This document shows positions 8,623 through 16,212 of a stretch of 21,287 nucleotides of DNA, in pieces. The first letter of the stretch is position 1. Every line of letters begins with the position of its first letter. The DNA is from an uncultured Eubacteriales bacterium (GTDB lineage Bacteria; Bacillota; Clostridia; Oscillospirales; CAG-272), in assembly GCA_905205065.1 (NCBI GenBank), contig CAJLCI010000037.1:1-21287 (forward strand), read 5' to 3'. A model generated the notes under the pieces. That model searched no databases. It was given only the letters and a program-made list of their open reading frames with translations, and had not been told where the DNA came from. The position numbers and the translations under genes were made by a program.

Positions 8623-10239
8623 ATGAAAGAAAAAAAACTCGGAAAAGCAATGATGTTTTTTTTTAACGCCGCCTTACTGACAGTCACTTCATTGATTATA
8701 CGAACAGTCGGTGTTGCTTTTAATGTATATGTCACCGGAAAACTTGGAGCGTCTGGTGTAGGGTTACTCTCCCTGATTACCTCAGCATATGGTTTTTTTA
8801 CAACTTTTGCACTCTCAGGTGTAAATCTGGCCGCATCACGCATAGTAGCGGAAGGCCTCGGACATGAAAATGAAGCCGAAATACGCGGCGGAATGAAACG
8901 CTGTCTTATTTACTCCTTTATATTTGGAAGCGCAGCAACTCTTGCAATGTTTTTTTCTGCCGCTCCGCTTGGTAATTACGTTATCGCCGACGCAAGAAGT
9001 ATACGTTCTCTGCGCATTTTGGCGCCGAGTCTTCTGCCTCTTGCAATGTCATCCGGAATATATGGTTATCTCCACGCAGTCAGACGAGTAATAAAAAGCG
9101 CGTCCGCACAGATTACAGAACAGGTTATAAGAATCATTGTAACGGTGGCAGCATTGAGCGTCTTTCTGCCCAAAGGACTTGAATTTGCATGCTTTGCCGT
9201 TACACTCGGAACCACTGTCTCGGAAATATTCGCTTTCGTATACAACTTTGCGATTTTCAAGCATGATATAAGAAAACATTTCCACGGAGAAGGCACAGAG
9301 CCTGACGGTCTTACCCAAAAAATGCTCGGAATTTCAATTCCTATGGCGCTCAGCGCATATATGCGTTCAGGTCTGCTAACTCTTGAACACATGCTCATAC
9401 CAATTGGACTCAGGCGTTCCGGCGCAAGCTCGGAAAACGCTATTGCAGAATATGGAGTTCTTCATGGCATGGCCTTTCCGGTCGTTCTTTATCCTCAGGT
9501 TCTTCTGCAATCCATCTCCGGACTTCTCGTACCGGAGGTTGCCGAAGAAGCCGCACGGGGAAATGAGAAGAGAATAGAAAATATAGCTCACAAAATTCTC
9601 CATATAACACTGCTTTTTTCGGTCGGAACAGCCGGTCTGATGATCTGCTTTTCCGAAATGCTCGGCAATTCTCTTTATCAGAATAAAGAGGCCGGCATAT
9701 TTATAAAAGCTGTAGCTCCTTTGATTCCAATCATGTATCTGGACAGCGCGGTTGACGGATTGCTCAAAGGTCTCGGAGAACAGCTTTATTCAATGCGTGT
9801 AAATATTCTCGACTCAACTCTGAGCGTAATAATGGTATGGCTTTTACTTCCGCGTCTCGGAGTGTGGGGCTATGTACTGACTGTTTATGTCTGCGAGGTT
9901 GTAAACGGCGTTCTCAGTCTTTGCCGCCTACTGTCTGTTACCAAACCGAGAATTTCTATTATACGTTCTCTTTTTGCTCCGCTTATCTGCGCAATATTGT
10001 CCTGCTCGGCAGTTACATATTTATTAAGACCAGCCTTGTCATCGTTCAGCAATACGCTTGAAATGATAGTATGCATAGTATTGTCAACTGCAATTTACTT
10101 GTTCCTTCTTTTCATCAGCGGCTGTCTTACAGAAAACAGGAATATCAAATCCTCTGAATCTATAAAAAGAATATTTATAAAAGGTAGAAAAAACGAGGCG
10201 CTTCCTTCAAAATTTGAAAAATTTAAAGAAAACGCTTAA
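8623..10239 (+). CDS. SpoVB/MurJ-like MOP-superfamily lipid flippase
   Basis: A polytopic membrane protein of 538 residues with many hydrophobic segments from residue 10 onward, as in the MATE/Wzx/MurJ (MOP) superfamily. The N-terminal pattern, with KLGASGVGLLSLITSAYGF followed by SRIVAEGLGHENEAE, resembles clostridial SpoVB-type polysaccharide biosynthesis proteins. These are proposed to move lipid-linked precursors across the membrane during spore cortex or cell-wall synthesis. I start it at the ATG at 8623, nine nt after AAAGGAGAAGC; an upstream in-frame TTG at 8602 would put the Shine-Dalgarno inside the gene. It is a single gene on the plus strand, divergent from gdhA. The C-terminus is charged and cytoplasmic-looking. 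Family placement is good; the exact substrate is not determinable here. Confidence 0.85.
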   Translation: MKEKKLGKAMMFFFNAALLTVTSLIIRTVGVAFNVYVTGKLGASGVGLLSLITSAYGFFTTFALSGVNLAASRIVAEGLGHENEAEIRGGMKRCLIYSFIFGSAATLAMFFSAAPLGNYVIADARSIRSLRILAPSLLPLAMSSGIYGYLHAVRRVIKSASAQITEQVIRIIVTVAALSVFLPKGLEFACFAVTLGTTVSEIFAFVYNFAIFKHDIRKHFHGEGTEPDGLTQKMLGISIPMALSAYMRSGLLTLEHMLIPIGLRRSGASSENAIAEYGVLHGMAFPVVLYPQVLLQSISGLLVPEVAEEAARGNEKRIENIAHKILHITLLFSVGTAGLMICFSEMLGNSLYQNKEAGIFIKAVAPLIPIMYLDSAVDGLLKGLGEQLYSMRVNILDSTLSVIMVWLLLPRLGVWGYVLTVYVCEVVNGVLSLCRLLSVTKPRISIIRSLFAPLICAILSCSAVTYLLRPALSSFSNTLEMIVCIVLSTAIYLFLLFISGCLTENRNIKSSESIKRIFIKGRKNEALPSKFEKFKENA

Positions 10240-10245
10240 TTCCTC

Positions 10246-10274
10246 TTTCCAAATTCATTTTTTTGTGGTACAAT
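10246..10274 (+). promoter_or_regulatory. Predicted promoter of tsaE-tsaB-rpiB
   Basis: Plus strand TTTCCA (10246-10251), 17 nt, then TACAAT (10269-10274). The leader before tsaE would be about 185 nt. It contains an 8-bp perfect hairpin at 10301-10326. Confidence 0.45.
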
Positions 10275-10300
10275 AACTGTTAAGTAAAAATTCTACAGCC

Positions 10301-10326
10301 GATAAGCTTTATTTCAGCAGCTTATC
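10301..10326 (+). other. Leader hairpin upstream of tsaE
   Basis: GATAAGCT (10301-10308) and AGCTTATC (10319-10326) form a perfect 8-bp stem with a 10-nt loop. No T-tract follows on either strand, so it does not look like a finished terminator. It lies inside the predicted 5' leader of the tsaE transcript. Confidence 0.4.
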
Positions 10327-10465
10327 AAATAAAACGGGTTACTGTTTAATCTGCTTTCCTTCATATCATATATCTTTCCTACTTATAACACTCATCATAT
10401 AAGCCTTTTGAAATTTGCCTCTGTCAGTATTATCCGTATATTAAATAAAAGGAATTTAATCTGTA

Positions 10466-10972
10466 ATGAACCGTACTGTCATTCATTCAAAATCAGAATC
10501 CGATACTTTTGATGCGGGAAAAAAATTAGCTTCAAAACTTAAATTAATACTGAGTAAAAAAGCGGATGTATCTGAAGAAACATCTCTCTTTAACTCCTTC
10601 GGAGACGATACTGCCGTTGTCGCAATTTACGGTGAACTCGGTTCCGGTAAAACCGTCTTTGTACGCGGTATGGCATCTGTTTTCGCTCCCGATGCATTCG
10701 TCCAAAGTCCAAGCTATACAATTGTAAACGAGTACATCGGCAATGACTATAATCTATACCATTTTGATATGTACCGTATCACCGGAGAAGACGATCTCTT
10801 CTCTATAGGATTTTATGATTATTCAAATGCGGTTCTTGCAATTGAATGGAGCGAAAAAATACCGTATGCGCTTCCAAGAATTTATTGGAAGGTTTCGTTT
10901 CTTTCTGAAGGAGAGAATGACAGAAAAATTGAAATTGAATTCATCGACTCCCAAAATCAGGAGAAATTATAA
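10466..10972 (+). CDS. tsaE: tRNA t6A biosynthesis ATPase TsaE
   Basis: P-loop ATPase that supports the TsaB-TsaD complex in making N6-threonylcarbamoyladenosine at position 37 of ANN-decoding tRNAs. The protein is 168 residues, the usual size. Walker A is GELGSGKT (56-63), followed by the family segments SPSYTIVNEY (81-90), HFDMYR (99-104) and IEWSEKI (126-132). The N-terminal stretch before the core (about 45 residues) includes an acidic insert (KKADVSEETSLFNSFGDD) that is longer than in compact homologues. It begins at ATG 10466 behind AAAGGAATTT. tsaB starts 4 nt after its stop, so the two genes are probably translationally coupled. Confidence 0.93.
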   Translation: MNRTVIHSKSESDTFDAGKKLASKLKLILSKKADVSEETSLFNSFGDDTAVVAIYGELGSGKTVFVRGMASVFAPDAFVQSPSYTIVNEYIGNDYNLYHFDMYRITGEDDLFSIGFYDYSNAVLAIEWSEKIPYALPRIYWKVSFLSEGENDRKIEIEFIDSQNQEKL

Positions 10973-10976
10973 TATA

Positions 10977-11693
10977 ATGAAAATTCTTGCAATTGAATGC
11001 AGTACCGAAACGGCAAGTGCTGCAATCACAGAAGACCGTGAGCTTATAGGGGTATACACGAAAAACGCCGGCAGAACTCACAGCGAAAAGCTGCTTCCCA
11101 TGATCGATGAGCTTCTGCGCGGCTACTCACTCAAAATTGACGATTTGGATCTGCTTGCATGTACCGCAGGTCCCGGTTCGTTTACAGGTATTCGGATAGG
11201 AGTTTCCACTATCAAAGGACTTGCATTTTCCAAGAATAAACCCTGTATAGGAATTTCCTCTCTTGAAGCACTCGCATATGGATTTGACAATTTCCCGGAA
11301 GAATGTATAATTGTACCGTCAATTGATGCGAGGCGCGGAAACGTTTATAATGCTGTCTTTTCGACAAAAAGCGGAAATCATCCGGACAGACTTTGCAGCG
11401 ACCGACTTATATCCGCAGCTGAGCTTGCGGAAGAACTCATAAAATCTAATAAAAAGGCTGTCATATGCGGAGACGGAGCTAAAACGATCGAAAAAATAAT
11501 CGCTGAGGATAAAGACAGATATATTAATATAGTTAAGGCTCCTCCTGCGCTTTTATATCCTAATGCGTATGCCGCCGCACTCTGTGCATTGGAGAAATAC
11601 TCTGCCGGAAAATACATATCTGATAAAGACTTGTCTCCGATTTACCTGCGACCAACTCAAGCAGAGCGAGAGTTATGCAGAAGCAAGGAATAG
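10977..11693 (+). CDS. tsaB: tRNA t6A biosynthesis scaffold TsaB
   Basis: ASKHA-fold partner of TsaD in the threonylcarbamoyl-transfer complex for tRNA t6A. The 238-residue protein begins MKILAIECSTETASAA and carries the diagnostic GPGSFTGIRIG (65-75), then TIKGLAF. I start it at ATG 10977, since the longer in-frame extension to 10815 overlaps tsaE and has no family similarity. It lies 4 nt after tsaE, the common tsaE-tsaB order in Bacillota. Here rpiB follows where rimI and tsaD often occur, so the TsaD gene must lie elsewhere. Confidence 0.93.
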   Translation: MKILAIECSTETASAAITEDRELIGVYTKNAGRTHSEKLLPMIDELLRGYSLKIDDLDLLACTAGPGSFTGIRIGVSTIKGLAFSKNKPCIGISSLEALAYGFDNFPEECIIVPSIDARRGNVYNAVFSTKSGNHPDRLCSDRLISAAELAEELIKSNKKAVICGDGAKTIEKIIAEDKDRYINIVKAPPALLYPNAYAAALCALEKYSAGKYISDKDLSPIYLRPTQAERELCRSKE

Positions 11694-11767
11694 TCTGACA
11701 GTTTCCGAATTACGAATAAATCTGAGAAAATATAGACCATTTTTACTGAAAAAGAAAGGATAAAAAA

Positions 11768-12217
11768 ATGAATAAAATAAAATTTGTAATCGCGTCTGAT
11801 CATGCCGGATATCTTCTCAAAGAGGAAATAAAAGAATATTTCAAGAAACAGGAGATTGAGTTTATTGACTGCGGCACAGAAAATGAAACAGATTCTGTCA
11901 ATTATCCTGATTTTGCACATAAGCTTTGTCAGAAAATACAATCCGGAGAAGCGGAACGAGGAATTCTTGTATGCGGCACGGGAATAGGTATGAGTATTGC
12001 AGCAAACAAGCATAAAGGTATACGTGCAGCCTGCTGTTCTGATACATTTTCCGCACGTCTGACGAGAATGCATAACGATGCAAACGTGCTGTGTATTGGC
12101 GCACGTGTTGTCGGCGCCGGGCTTGCGCTTGATCTTGTCGATATTTTTGCCAAAACCGATTTTGAAGGCGGAAGACATGAGATTCGAGTCAACATGTTAA
12201 AAGAATTCGAAAAGTAA
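11768..12217 (+). CDS. rpiB: Ribose-5-phosphate isomerase B
   Basis: RpiB/LacAB-fold sugar-phosphate isomerase that interconverts ribose-5-phosphate and ribulose-5-phosphate in the non-oxidative pentose phosphate pathway. It is 149 residues, the family length. Motifs are ASDHAG (9-14), the active-site CGTGIGMSIAANK (69-81, C69 the likely catalytic base) and HNDANVLCIGAR (102-113). The ATG follows AGAAAGGATAAAAAA. It lies 74 nt after tsaB on the same strand and is followed by a strong terminator, so it is the last gene of this unit. Activity on allose-6-phosphate is possible for the family and is not excluded. Confidence 0.94.
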   Translation: MNKIKFVIASDHAGYLLKEEIKEYFKKQEIEFIDCGTENETDSVNYPDFAHKLCQKIQSGEAERGILVCGTGIGMSIAANKHKGIRAACCSDTFSARLTRMHNDANVLCIGARVVGAGLALDLVDIFAKTDFEGGRHEIRVNMLKEFEK

Positions 12218-12418
12218 ATACAGTTATAACTAAAAACGATATGCATATGACTGTAAAATGGTAGAATGTAAAGGTGTTCACGTGTAAAGACATTTGCATA
12301 CAAAGGCATTCGGCTGTGAAAAGACGTTTGCGCCTCTACAGGCAGGTTACACCAACTTTTTCCTGTGGATACAATCCGCCGCCGGAATATTTTACAACGG
12401 GGTTATTATCTTTATCAA

Positions 12419-12459
12419 AAAAAGTCAGACTCGTTTTATATATATGAGTCTGACTTTTT
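12419..12459. terminator. Bidirectional terminator between rpiB and the PPTase gene
   Basis: A 14-bp perfect stem pairs AAAAAGTCAGACTC (12419-12432) with GAGTCTGACTTTTT (12446-12459) around a 13-nt AT loop. T-tracts lie on both outgoing sides, so it can end rpiB on the plus strand and the PPTase transcript (stop at 12543) on the minus strand. The remaining 12218-12418 sequence holds short repetitive A/G-rich words but no supportable gene. Confidence 0.9.
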
Positions 12460-12542
12460 GTTTATTATTTGCAGAGCGTAAACAAGTGTAAACATCCGAA
12501 ATTACAATTACTGGCTTTAATTATCTCTTTGTTTTACCGTCT

Positions 12543-13178
12543 TTATACTATTTCAAAAGTATCATATTCACTTTTATTTTCGCAGTAAACGGACACATAA
12601 TATTCATCACCTGCGGAAGAAGAAATAACCGCCCCTTTACACTGAGGAATTTCCCGTGCTGAAAAACTAATAAGACCTTCCCCGGTATATTTACTATATG
12701 CTTCCTTAGCTGTCCAAAGCTGATAAAAACGAAATCGCATACTACTGTCAGGTTCTTTATTAAAGTCGTAATCTTCAGGAACGCGGCCAAAAAGATATTC
12801 GAGTTCAACCTTATCAAATACTCTCTTGGCAAGTCTGAGATTTACAGAACGCATGACTTCCACATCTATGCCAACCTGACTTTTTCCCATAGCAAGCACA
12901 GCTAAATCTCCTGAATGACTTATGTTGAATTCTATGTCCATACCGTCAACATATGGTTTTCCTCCCGGCTTTATTTCGATTGAAACATTTTCAGGAGCTA
13001 TTCCGCAAAGCTTTGATATATTTTTTCTAATCAGCATATCTCCGGCGACTGAGCGAAGCCGGTCAGACTCTGCGCGGTAAGAATCCGTACGCCTGCGCCT
13101 TTCCGAGCTCATTAAACAATACCATTTTTCATATTCCTTTTTATTAAATAATCTAATATCAAATTTATCAAACAGCAA
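12543..13178 (-). CDS. Sfp-type 4'-phosphopantetheinyl transferase
   Basis: Moves the phosphopantetheine arm of coenzyme A onto a serine of a carrier protein, releasing 3',5'-ADP. The 211-residue, two-lobed protein has GGKPY (72-76), FNISHSG (84-90), VGIDVE (102-107; D105 and E107 are the metal ligands) and WTAKEAYSKYTG (155-166; K158, E159 and K163 conserved). The catalytic set is complete. Translation appears to begin at a TTG that directly abuts the ibrB TGA stop; the ribosome binding site GAAGGAGG lies inside the ibrB 3' end, 11 nt upstream. This implies coupling to the IbrA/IbrB pair. No carrier protein, NRPS or PKS is visible nearby, so the target is unknown. It could also be an ordinary Sfp/HetI-type enzyme that is only co-transcribed. 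Confidence 0.92.
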   Translation of the reverse strand: MLFDKFDIRLFNKKEYEKWYCLMSSERRRRTDSYRAESDRLRSVAGDMLIRKNISKLCGIAPENVSIEIKPGGKPYVDGMDIEFNISHSGDLAVLAMGKSQVGIDVEVMRSVNLRLAKRVFDKVELEYLFGRVPEDYDFNKEPDSSMRFRFYQLWTAKEAYSKYTGEGLISFSAREIPQCKGAVISSSAGDEYYVSVYCENKSEYDTFEIV

Positions 13179-13715
13179 TCAGGAATCATCCTCCTTCTCC
13201 TCTTCAACGGGAGCCCAAGCCCTTCCGAACTGCACGTCTTTAAAAAGTGCAGTAAGCCCGGTTATCTGCTTAAGCCGCAAGATTTCATCTCTGTCCATTC
13301 CAAGATGCTTTGAAATCCATTTGTCACTCCTGCCAAGCTCATGAAGCTCGCTTACAATATTACTCATCAAATCAACCTTATGAGAGCCTCGCGCACGATT
13401 ATGCCGGATTGTACTCGCCATTTGATGATCAAGAGGTTTATCAATAACCGAAACCGGAAGCAAACCTTTTTCTCTTTCATAAATATCCGGATAATCAAGC
13501 ATAACACGGTATCGATGAAATCCATCTACAATCGTATAAATATCTTTTGCGCTCGAATAATAGCATACTATAGGCATCGTATATCCGTCTTCCTTGATGC
13601 TGTCATACAAGAGCCTCATCTCGGGCGGCGCAACAGAATTAGGATTATATGTATTAGGATATATCTTTTCTATCGGAACGGCGATTACATTATAAACCGG
13701 ACTTTTAAATGTCAT
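13179..13715 (-). CDS. ibrB: IbrB-like ParB/sulfiredoxin-fold protein
   Basis: A 178-residue protein with a ParB/sulfiredoxin-fold N-terminal domain. VPIEKIYPNTYNPN lies near residues 13-26, and VDGFHRYRV near 68-76 corresponds to the ParB nucleotide-binding motif; NRARGSHKVDL follows near 107-117. A helix-turn-helix-like segment, SDKWISKHLGMDRDEILRLK, lies near 131-150, and the tail is acidic. E. coli IbrB, with IbrA, was described as an activator of immunoglobulin-binding eib genes; the biochemical activity is not established to my knowledge. I choose ATG 13715, although TTG 13727 and GTG 13724 in frame are possible; none has an ideal ribosome binding site, which fits reinitiation after ibrA. 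It overlaps the ibrA end by 11 nt and its stop abuts the PPTase start. Confidence 0.82.
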   Translation of the reverse strand: MTFKSPVYNVIAVPIEKIYPNTYNPNSVAPPEMRLLYDSIKEDGYTMPIVCYYSSAKDIYTIVDGFHRYRVMLDYPDIYEREKGLLPVSVIDKPLDHQMASTIRHNRARGSHKVDLMSNIVSELHELGRSDKWISKHLGMDRDEILRLKQITGLTALFKDVQFGRAWAPVEEEKEDDS

Positions 13716-15033
13716 TTTCTTCACCAACCTTGCTGTATTTATACTTTAACTCATTTATTCTCTTTTGCTGCTCTCTTGTAAGACCAAATCCCATAAAACG
13801 ACATGTGTGATCATTTCTTAAAATGCAATAGCACATACGTTTCCAGCTTGGTATATCCTTTGATGATTTTATATCATCGGTATGATCGGGAATTTTATCA
13901 ACAAAAATGACTCTGGAATTTCTCATGACGGTATGATTTGAAATGCCGTTGCGCTTAATATTATATCCATGATCAATCAGATCCTGTATTACATCTTCTT
14001 CAAGGCCGCCTCCCGTATTATGCCAAAACTCAATAGAAGTTTTGAATTTTTTTATATAATTATTACGCAATCTTTCCGGTAAAGTATCTAAAAGAAATTT
14101 TGTATATGACTCCCAGGTGTGTCCTTCTGGAAGCGTTAAGCTGCGATATCCGAGCGCTTTTGTTTTCCCGTAAATAGCACAAAAGTTAGCGCCCTTAACA
14201 CGTCCGACAAGCCGAGACCAAATTTCAGGATCTAAGACACGATAAAGATTTAGACTGTCCTTTGCATAATCGTTAAATGGAGATGCAACTCGCATCTGAT
14301 CAAGCTTTAATCCAGCCATAAAATAAAGATCGTATAAACGATTATAGTCATAATTAAATATATAATTAGCGTGCCAAACATCATTTTTGGACCAGTCATA
14401 TAAAGGCGACGCCGCCCATACATCCTTAAACTGCCTGCTTATCCAATTTCTTTCCTTATACCCATGTCTCTTATTTAATATTCCGCTGTATCGCTGCAAC
14501 GACTCATCAGCGCGCATTCCCAAAAGACAAACTGTTTTTTTCCCGCCGTGGGATATTCGGTACCATCTCCCAAATTGCTTGGCTAAATCAATTTGATGCA
14601 TTTTATACCGATATGTAGTTATAGGATTGTTCTGAAGATTTATTACATATGGATGTCTGGGCACAGGACGAACCCACACATCTTCCTTGGTATCGTCCCA
14701 CGGATACCAAAACATCTGATAACTGCTAAGCGCTGTCCTTGTAGCCATTGGCAAACAAACCCAATATAGTTCCGCGTCATTTTTTATACGTTCAAAGGTA
14801 CGCTCTATATATTCTGTCGTTACAGAATACTGGGCTTCAAAATCCTGATGAAAAACGCCGATTTTCTTTTCCGGATAATATTTCTTTTGAAAATCAAGAG
14901 TAAGATTAAGCAAAAGCCCGCTATCCTTCCCTCCGGAAAAGGAAACAAATATATTGTCAAATTCTTCAAATAGAAAATGCAGGCGGTCCTGCAAAGCTTC
15001 ATATACATTTTGTTCCGTATATCTCCTAATCAT
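13705..15033 (-). CDS. ibrA: IbrA-like PAPS-reductase-family PP-loop protein (DUF3440)
   Basis: A 442-residue PP-loop (ATP pyrophosphatase) protein of the phosphoadenosine-phosphosulfate reductase superfamily, resembling IbrA/DUF3440. The P-loop SFSGGKDS is at 31-38, and LGMRADES at 171-178 matches the second nucleotide motif. The C-terminal third carries the DUF3440-like SWKRMCYCILRND segment (near residue 405) with a further Cys a few residues on, a possible metal or redox site. True PAPS reductases are about half this length and sit in sulfate-assimilation operons; no such genes are near. The ATG at 15033 follows AGGAGGT at short spacing, about 50 nt after a strong promoter. It is the first gene of the cassette. 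Whether it reduces, thiolates or adenylates its substrate cannot be read from sequence. Confidence 0.85.
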   Translation of the reverse strand: MIRRYTEQNVYEALQDRLHFLFEEFDNIFVSFSGGKDSGLLLNLTLDFQKKYYPEKKIGVFHQDFEAQYSVTTEYIERTFERIKNDAELYWVCLPMATRTALSSYQMFWYPWDDTKEDVWVRPVPRHPYVINLQNNPITTYRYKMHQIDLAKQFGRWYRISHGGKKTVCLLGMRADESLQRYSGILNKRHGYKERNWISRQFKDVWAASPLYDWSKNDVWHANYIFNYDYNRLYDLYFMAGLKLDQMRVASPFNDYAKDSLNLYRVLDPEIWSRLVGRVKGANFCAIYGKTKALGYRSLTLPEGHTWESYTKFLLDTLPERLRNNYIKKFKTSIEFWHNTGGGLEEDVIQDLIDHGYNIKRNGISNHTVMRNSRVIFVDKIPDHTDDIKSSKDIPSWKRMCYCILRNDHTCRFMGFGLTREQQKRINELKYKYSKVGEENDI

Positions 15034-15089
15034 AGTACCTCCTATTAATGTCCTTTAGATATAAACATCAAAATATATGCCGCAAACTT

Positions 15090-15118
15090 ATTATATCATA
15101 TCAAGTAGCATTGTTCAA
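15090..15118 (-). promoter_or_regulatory. Predicted strong promoter of the ibrA-ibrB-PPTase cassette
   Basis: On the minus strand TTGAAC (15118-15113), 17 nt, then a perfect TATAAT (15095-15090), with an extended -10 TGA just before it. Transcription would begin near 15083, a 50-nt leader before ibrA. This is one of the best promoter matches in the window. Confidence 0.72.
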
Positions 15119-15310
15119 GAATATTAAGTAAATGTTGTTATATATTAATAAAAAAAGAAGATAACAAGTAGGAAAAAATATATTTTCAGACATAATTTTT
15201 TGTTTTGTAAAAAAGCCGTTATCCTTTTTTTAAATAAAGAATACCAGCTAAATTAAGAACACAAATATACTACAAGCTCACAAAATGATAGCAAATCTAT
15301 ATAATTTCAC

Positions 15311-15339
15311 TTGACAATCTAAACAAAATATTTTAAAAT
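15311..15339 (+). promoter_or_regulatory. Predicted promoter of the MGMT genes
   Basis: Plus strand perfect TTGACA (15311-15316), 17 nt, then TAAAAT (15334-15339). The leader before the ATG at 15491 would be about 145 nt. The rest of the 15034-15490 gap is AT-rich and shows no gene, operator-like palindrome or riboswitch that I can recognise. Confidence 0.6.
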
Positions 15340-15490
15340 TACTATAAAAGTGATAATGGCATATAGTTCTGATTGCCAATGTGTACGTCTGTTAATGCAG
15401 TCCTTTCTATATGTAATAAATTTCTTTTCTTATTAAAGTGATCATTTAAAGTTCATATCCAAACAATAACAAAATACGGAGTATACATAT

Positions 15491-16045
15491 ATGCAATATA
15501 CAAATATCTACCAGTCTCCCATTGGGAAAATTCTTCTCGCTTGTGACAACAAAGGACTTACCGGACTTTGGATAGACGGAGCAAAATACTATGCTGACGG
15601 TCTCGGAACAAAATATATAGAAAAGGAAACATCCACTTTTAATTCCGCAAAAAAATGGTTAGACATATACTTTTCAGGTGAAAAACCGGATTTTTTTCCT
15701 CCTCTTAATTTGATAGGTACGGATTTTCAGATATCAGTATGGAATATTTTACTTAAAATCCCATATGGGCATACAACGACATACAGCGATATAGCTAAAG
15801 AGATTGCAAAGAAAAACAATTTGTCAGAAATGTCTGCGCAGGCTGTTGGTGGCGCGGTCGGCCATAATAAAATATCCATTATAATCCCATGCCATCGAGT
15901 CGTCGGAAAAAATGGCAGCTTGACCGGATATGCCGGAGGAATTGATAAAAAGATAAAATTGCTTACAATAGAAAACACAGATATGACAAATTTATTTGTT
16001 CCTTCTAAAGAAACAAAAATAAAAAAAGATGAAAACCGATTATAA
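15491..16045 (+). CDS. ogt: Methylated-DNA--protein-cysteine methyltransferase (Ogt type)
   Basis: Suicide DNA-repair protein that moves the alkyl group from O6-alkylguanine (or O4-alkylthymine) to its own cysteine. The 184 residues include the N-terminal ribonuclease-H-like lobe (YQSPIGKILLACDNKGLTGL, 7-26) and the C-terminal catalytic lobe. The lobe has TTTYSDIA near 95-102, AVGGAVGHN (118-126) and the active site IPCHRVVGKNGSLTGYAGG (132-150), with acceptor C134. The position of the helix-turn-helix Arg finger of human MGMT appears to be Gln (Q117). The last 20 or so residues form a Lys-rich tail beyond the usual end of the domain. The ATG follows CGGAGTATACAT. A second MGMT-fold gene follows 167 nt later. 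Confidence 0.92.
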   Translation: MQYTNIYQSPIGKILLACDNKGLTGLWIDGAKYYADGLGTKYIEKETSTFNSAKKWLDIYFSGEKPDFFPPLNLIGTDFQISVWNILLKIPYGHTTTYSDIAKEIAKKNNLSEMSAQAVGGAVGHNKISIIIPCHRVVGKNGSLTGYAGGIDKKIKLLTIENTDMTNLFVPSKETKIKKDENRL

Positions 16046-16182
16046 AATCTTATCGTCAGTCTATACCACATCAACAAAAATCAATTAGAACCACTTTCTT
16101 TGAAATAAACGTTTCAGAGGAAGTATATTTAATTAAAAGTTCCCGTGATAATTATTATATTTTAATCTATAAAAACAGAAAG

Positions 16183-16202
16183 ACGGCGCTATACAGCGCC
16201 GT
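16183..16202 (-). terminator. GC-rich hairpin before the small MGMT gene; possible minus-strand terminator
   Basis: ACGGCGCT (16183-16190) and AGCGCCGT (16195-16202) form a perfect 8-bp stem with a 4-nt loop. On the plus strand AT-rich sequence without a T-tract follows, and the next start codon is 11 nt away. On the minus strand the stem is followed by CTTTCTGTTTTT, which is terminator-like. It may end transcripts coming from the capsule side, or act in the leader of the small MGMT gene. Confidence 0.5.
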
Positions 16203-16212
16203 ATATAAAATT

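Noticed and set aside
10301..10326. Rho-independent terminator after the flippase gene
   Set aside because: The hairpin has no T-tract on either side and lies downstream of a promoter-like element, so a leader structure is more likely.
12336..12453. Minus-strand open frame ending with YSGGGLYPQEKVGVTCL
   Set aside because: It looks somewhat protein-like but has no start codon or ribosome binding site and runs through the terminator stem at 12419-12459.
13705..15033. IbrA-like protein as a sulfate-assimilation PAPS/APS reductase (CysH) or as DndC of a phosphorothioation system
   Set aside because: The protein is much longer than CysH, has a DUF3440-like C-terminus, and no cys, dnd or ssp genes are adjacent.
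16033..16212. N-terminal extension of the small MGMT protein through the open upstream frame
   Set aside because: No ATG, GTG or TTG codon occurs in that frame, and the MGMT-domain similarity starts at the ATG at 16213.
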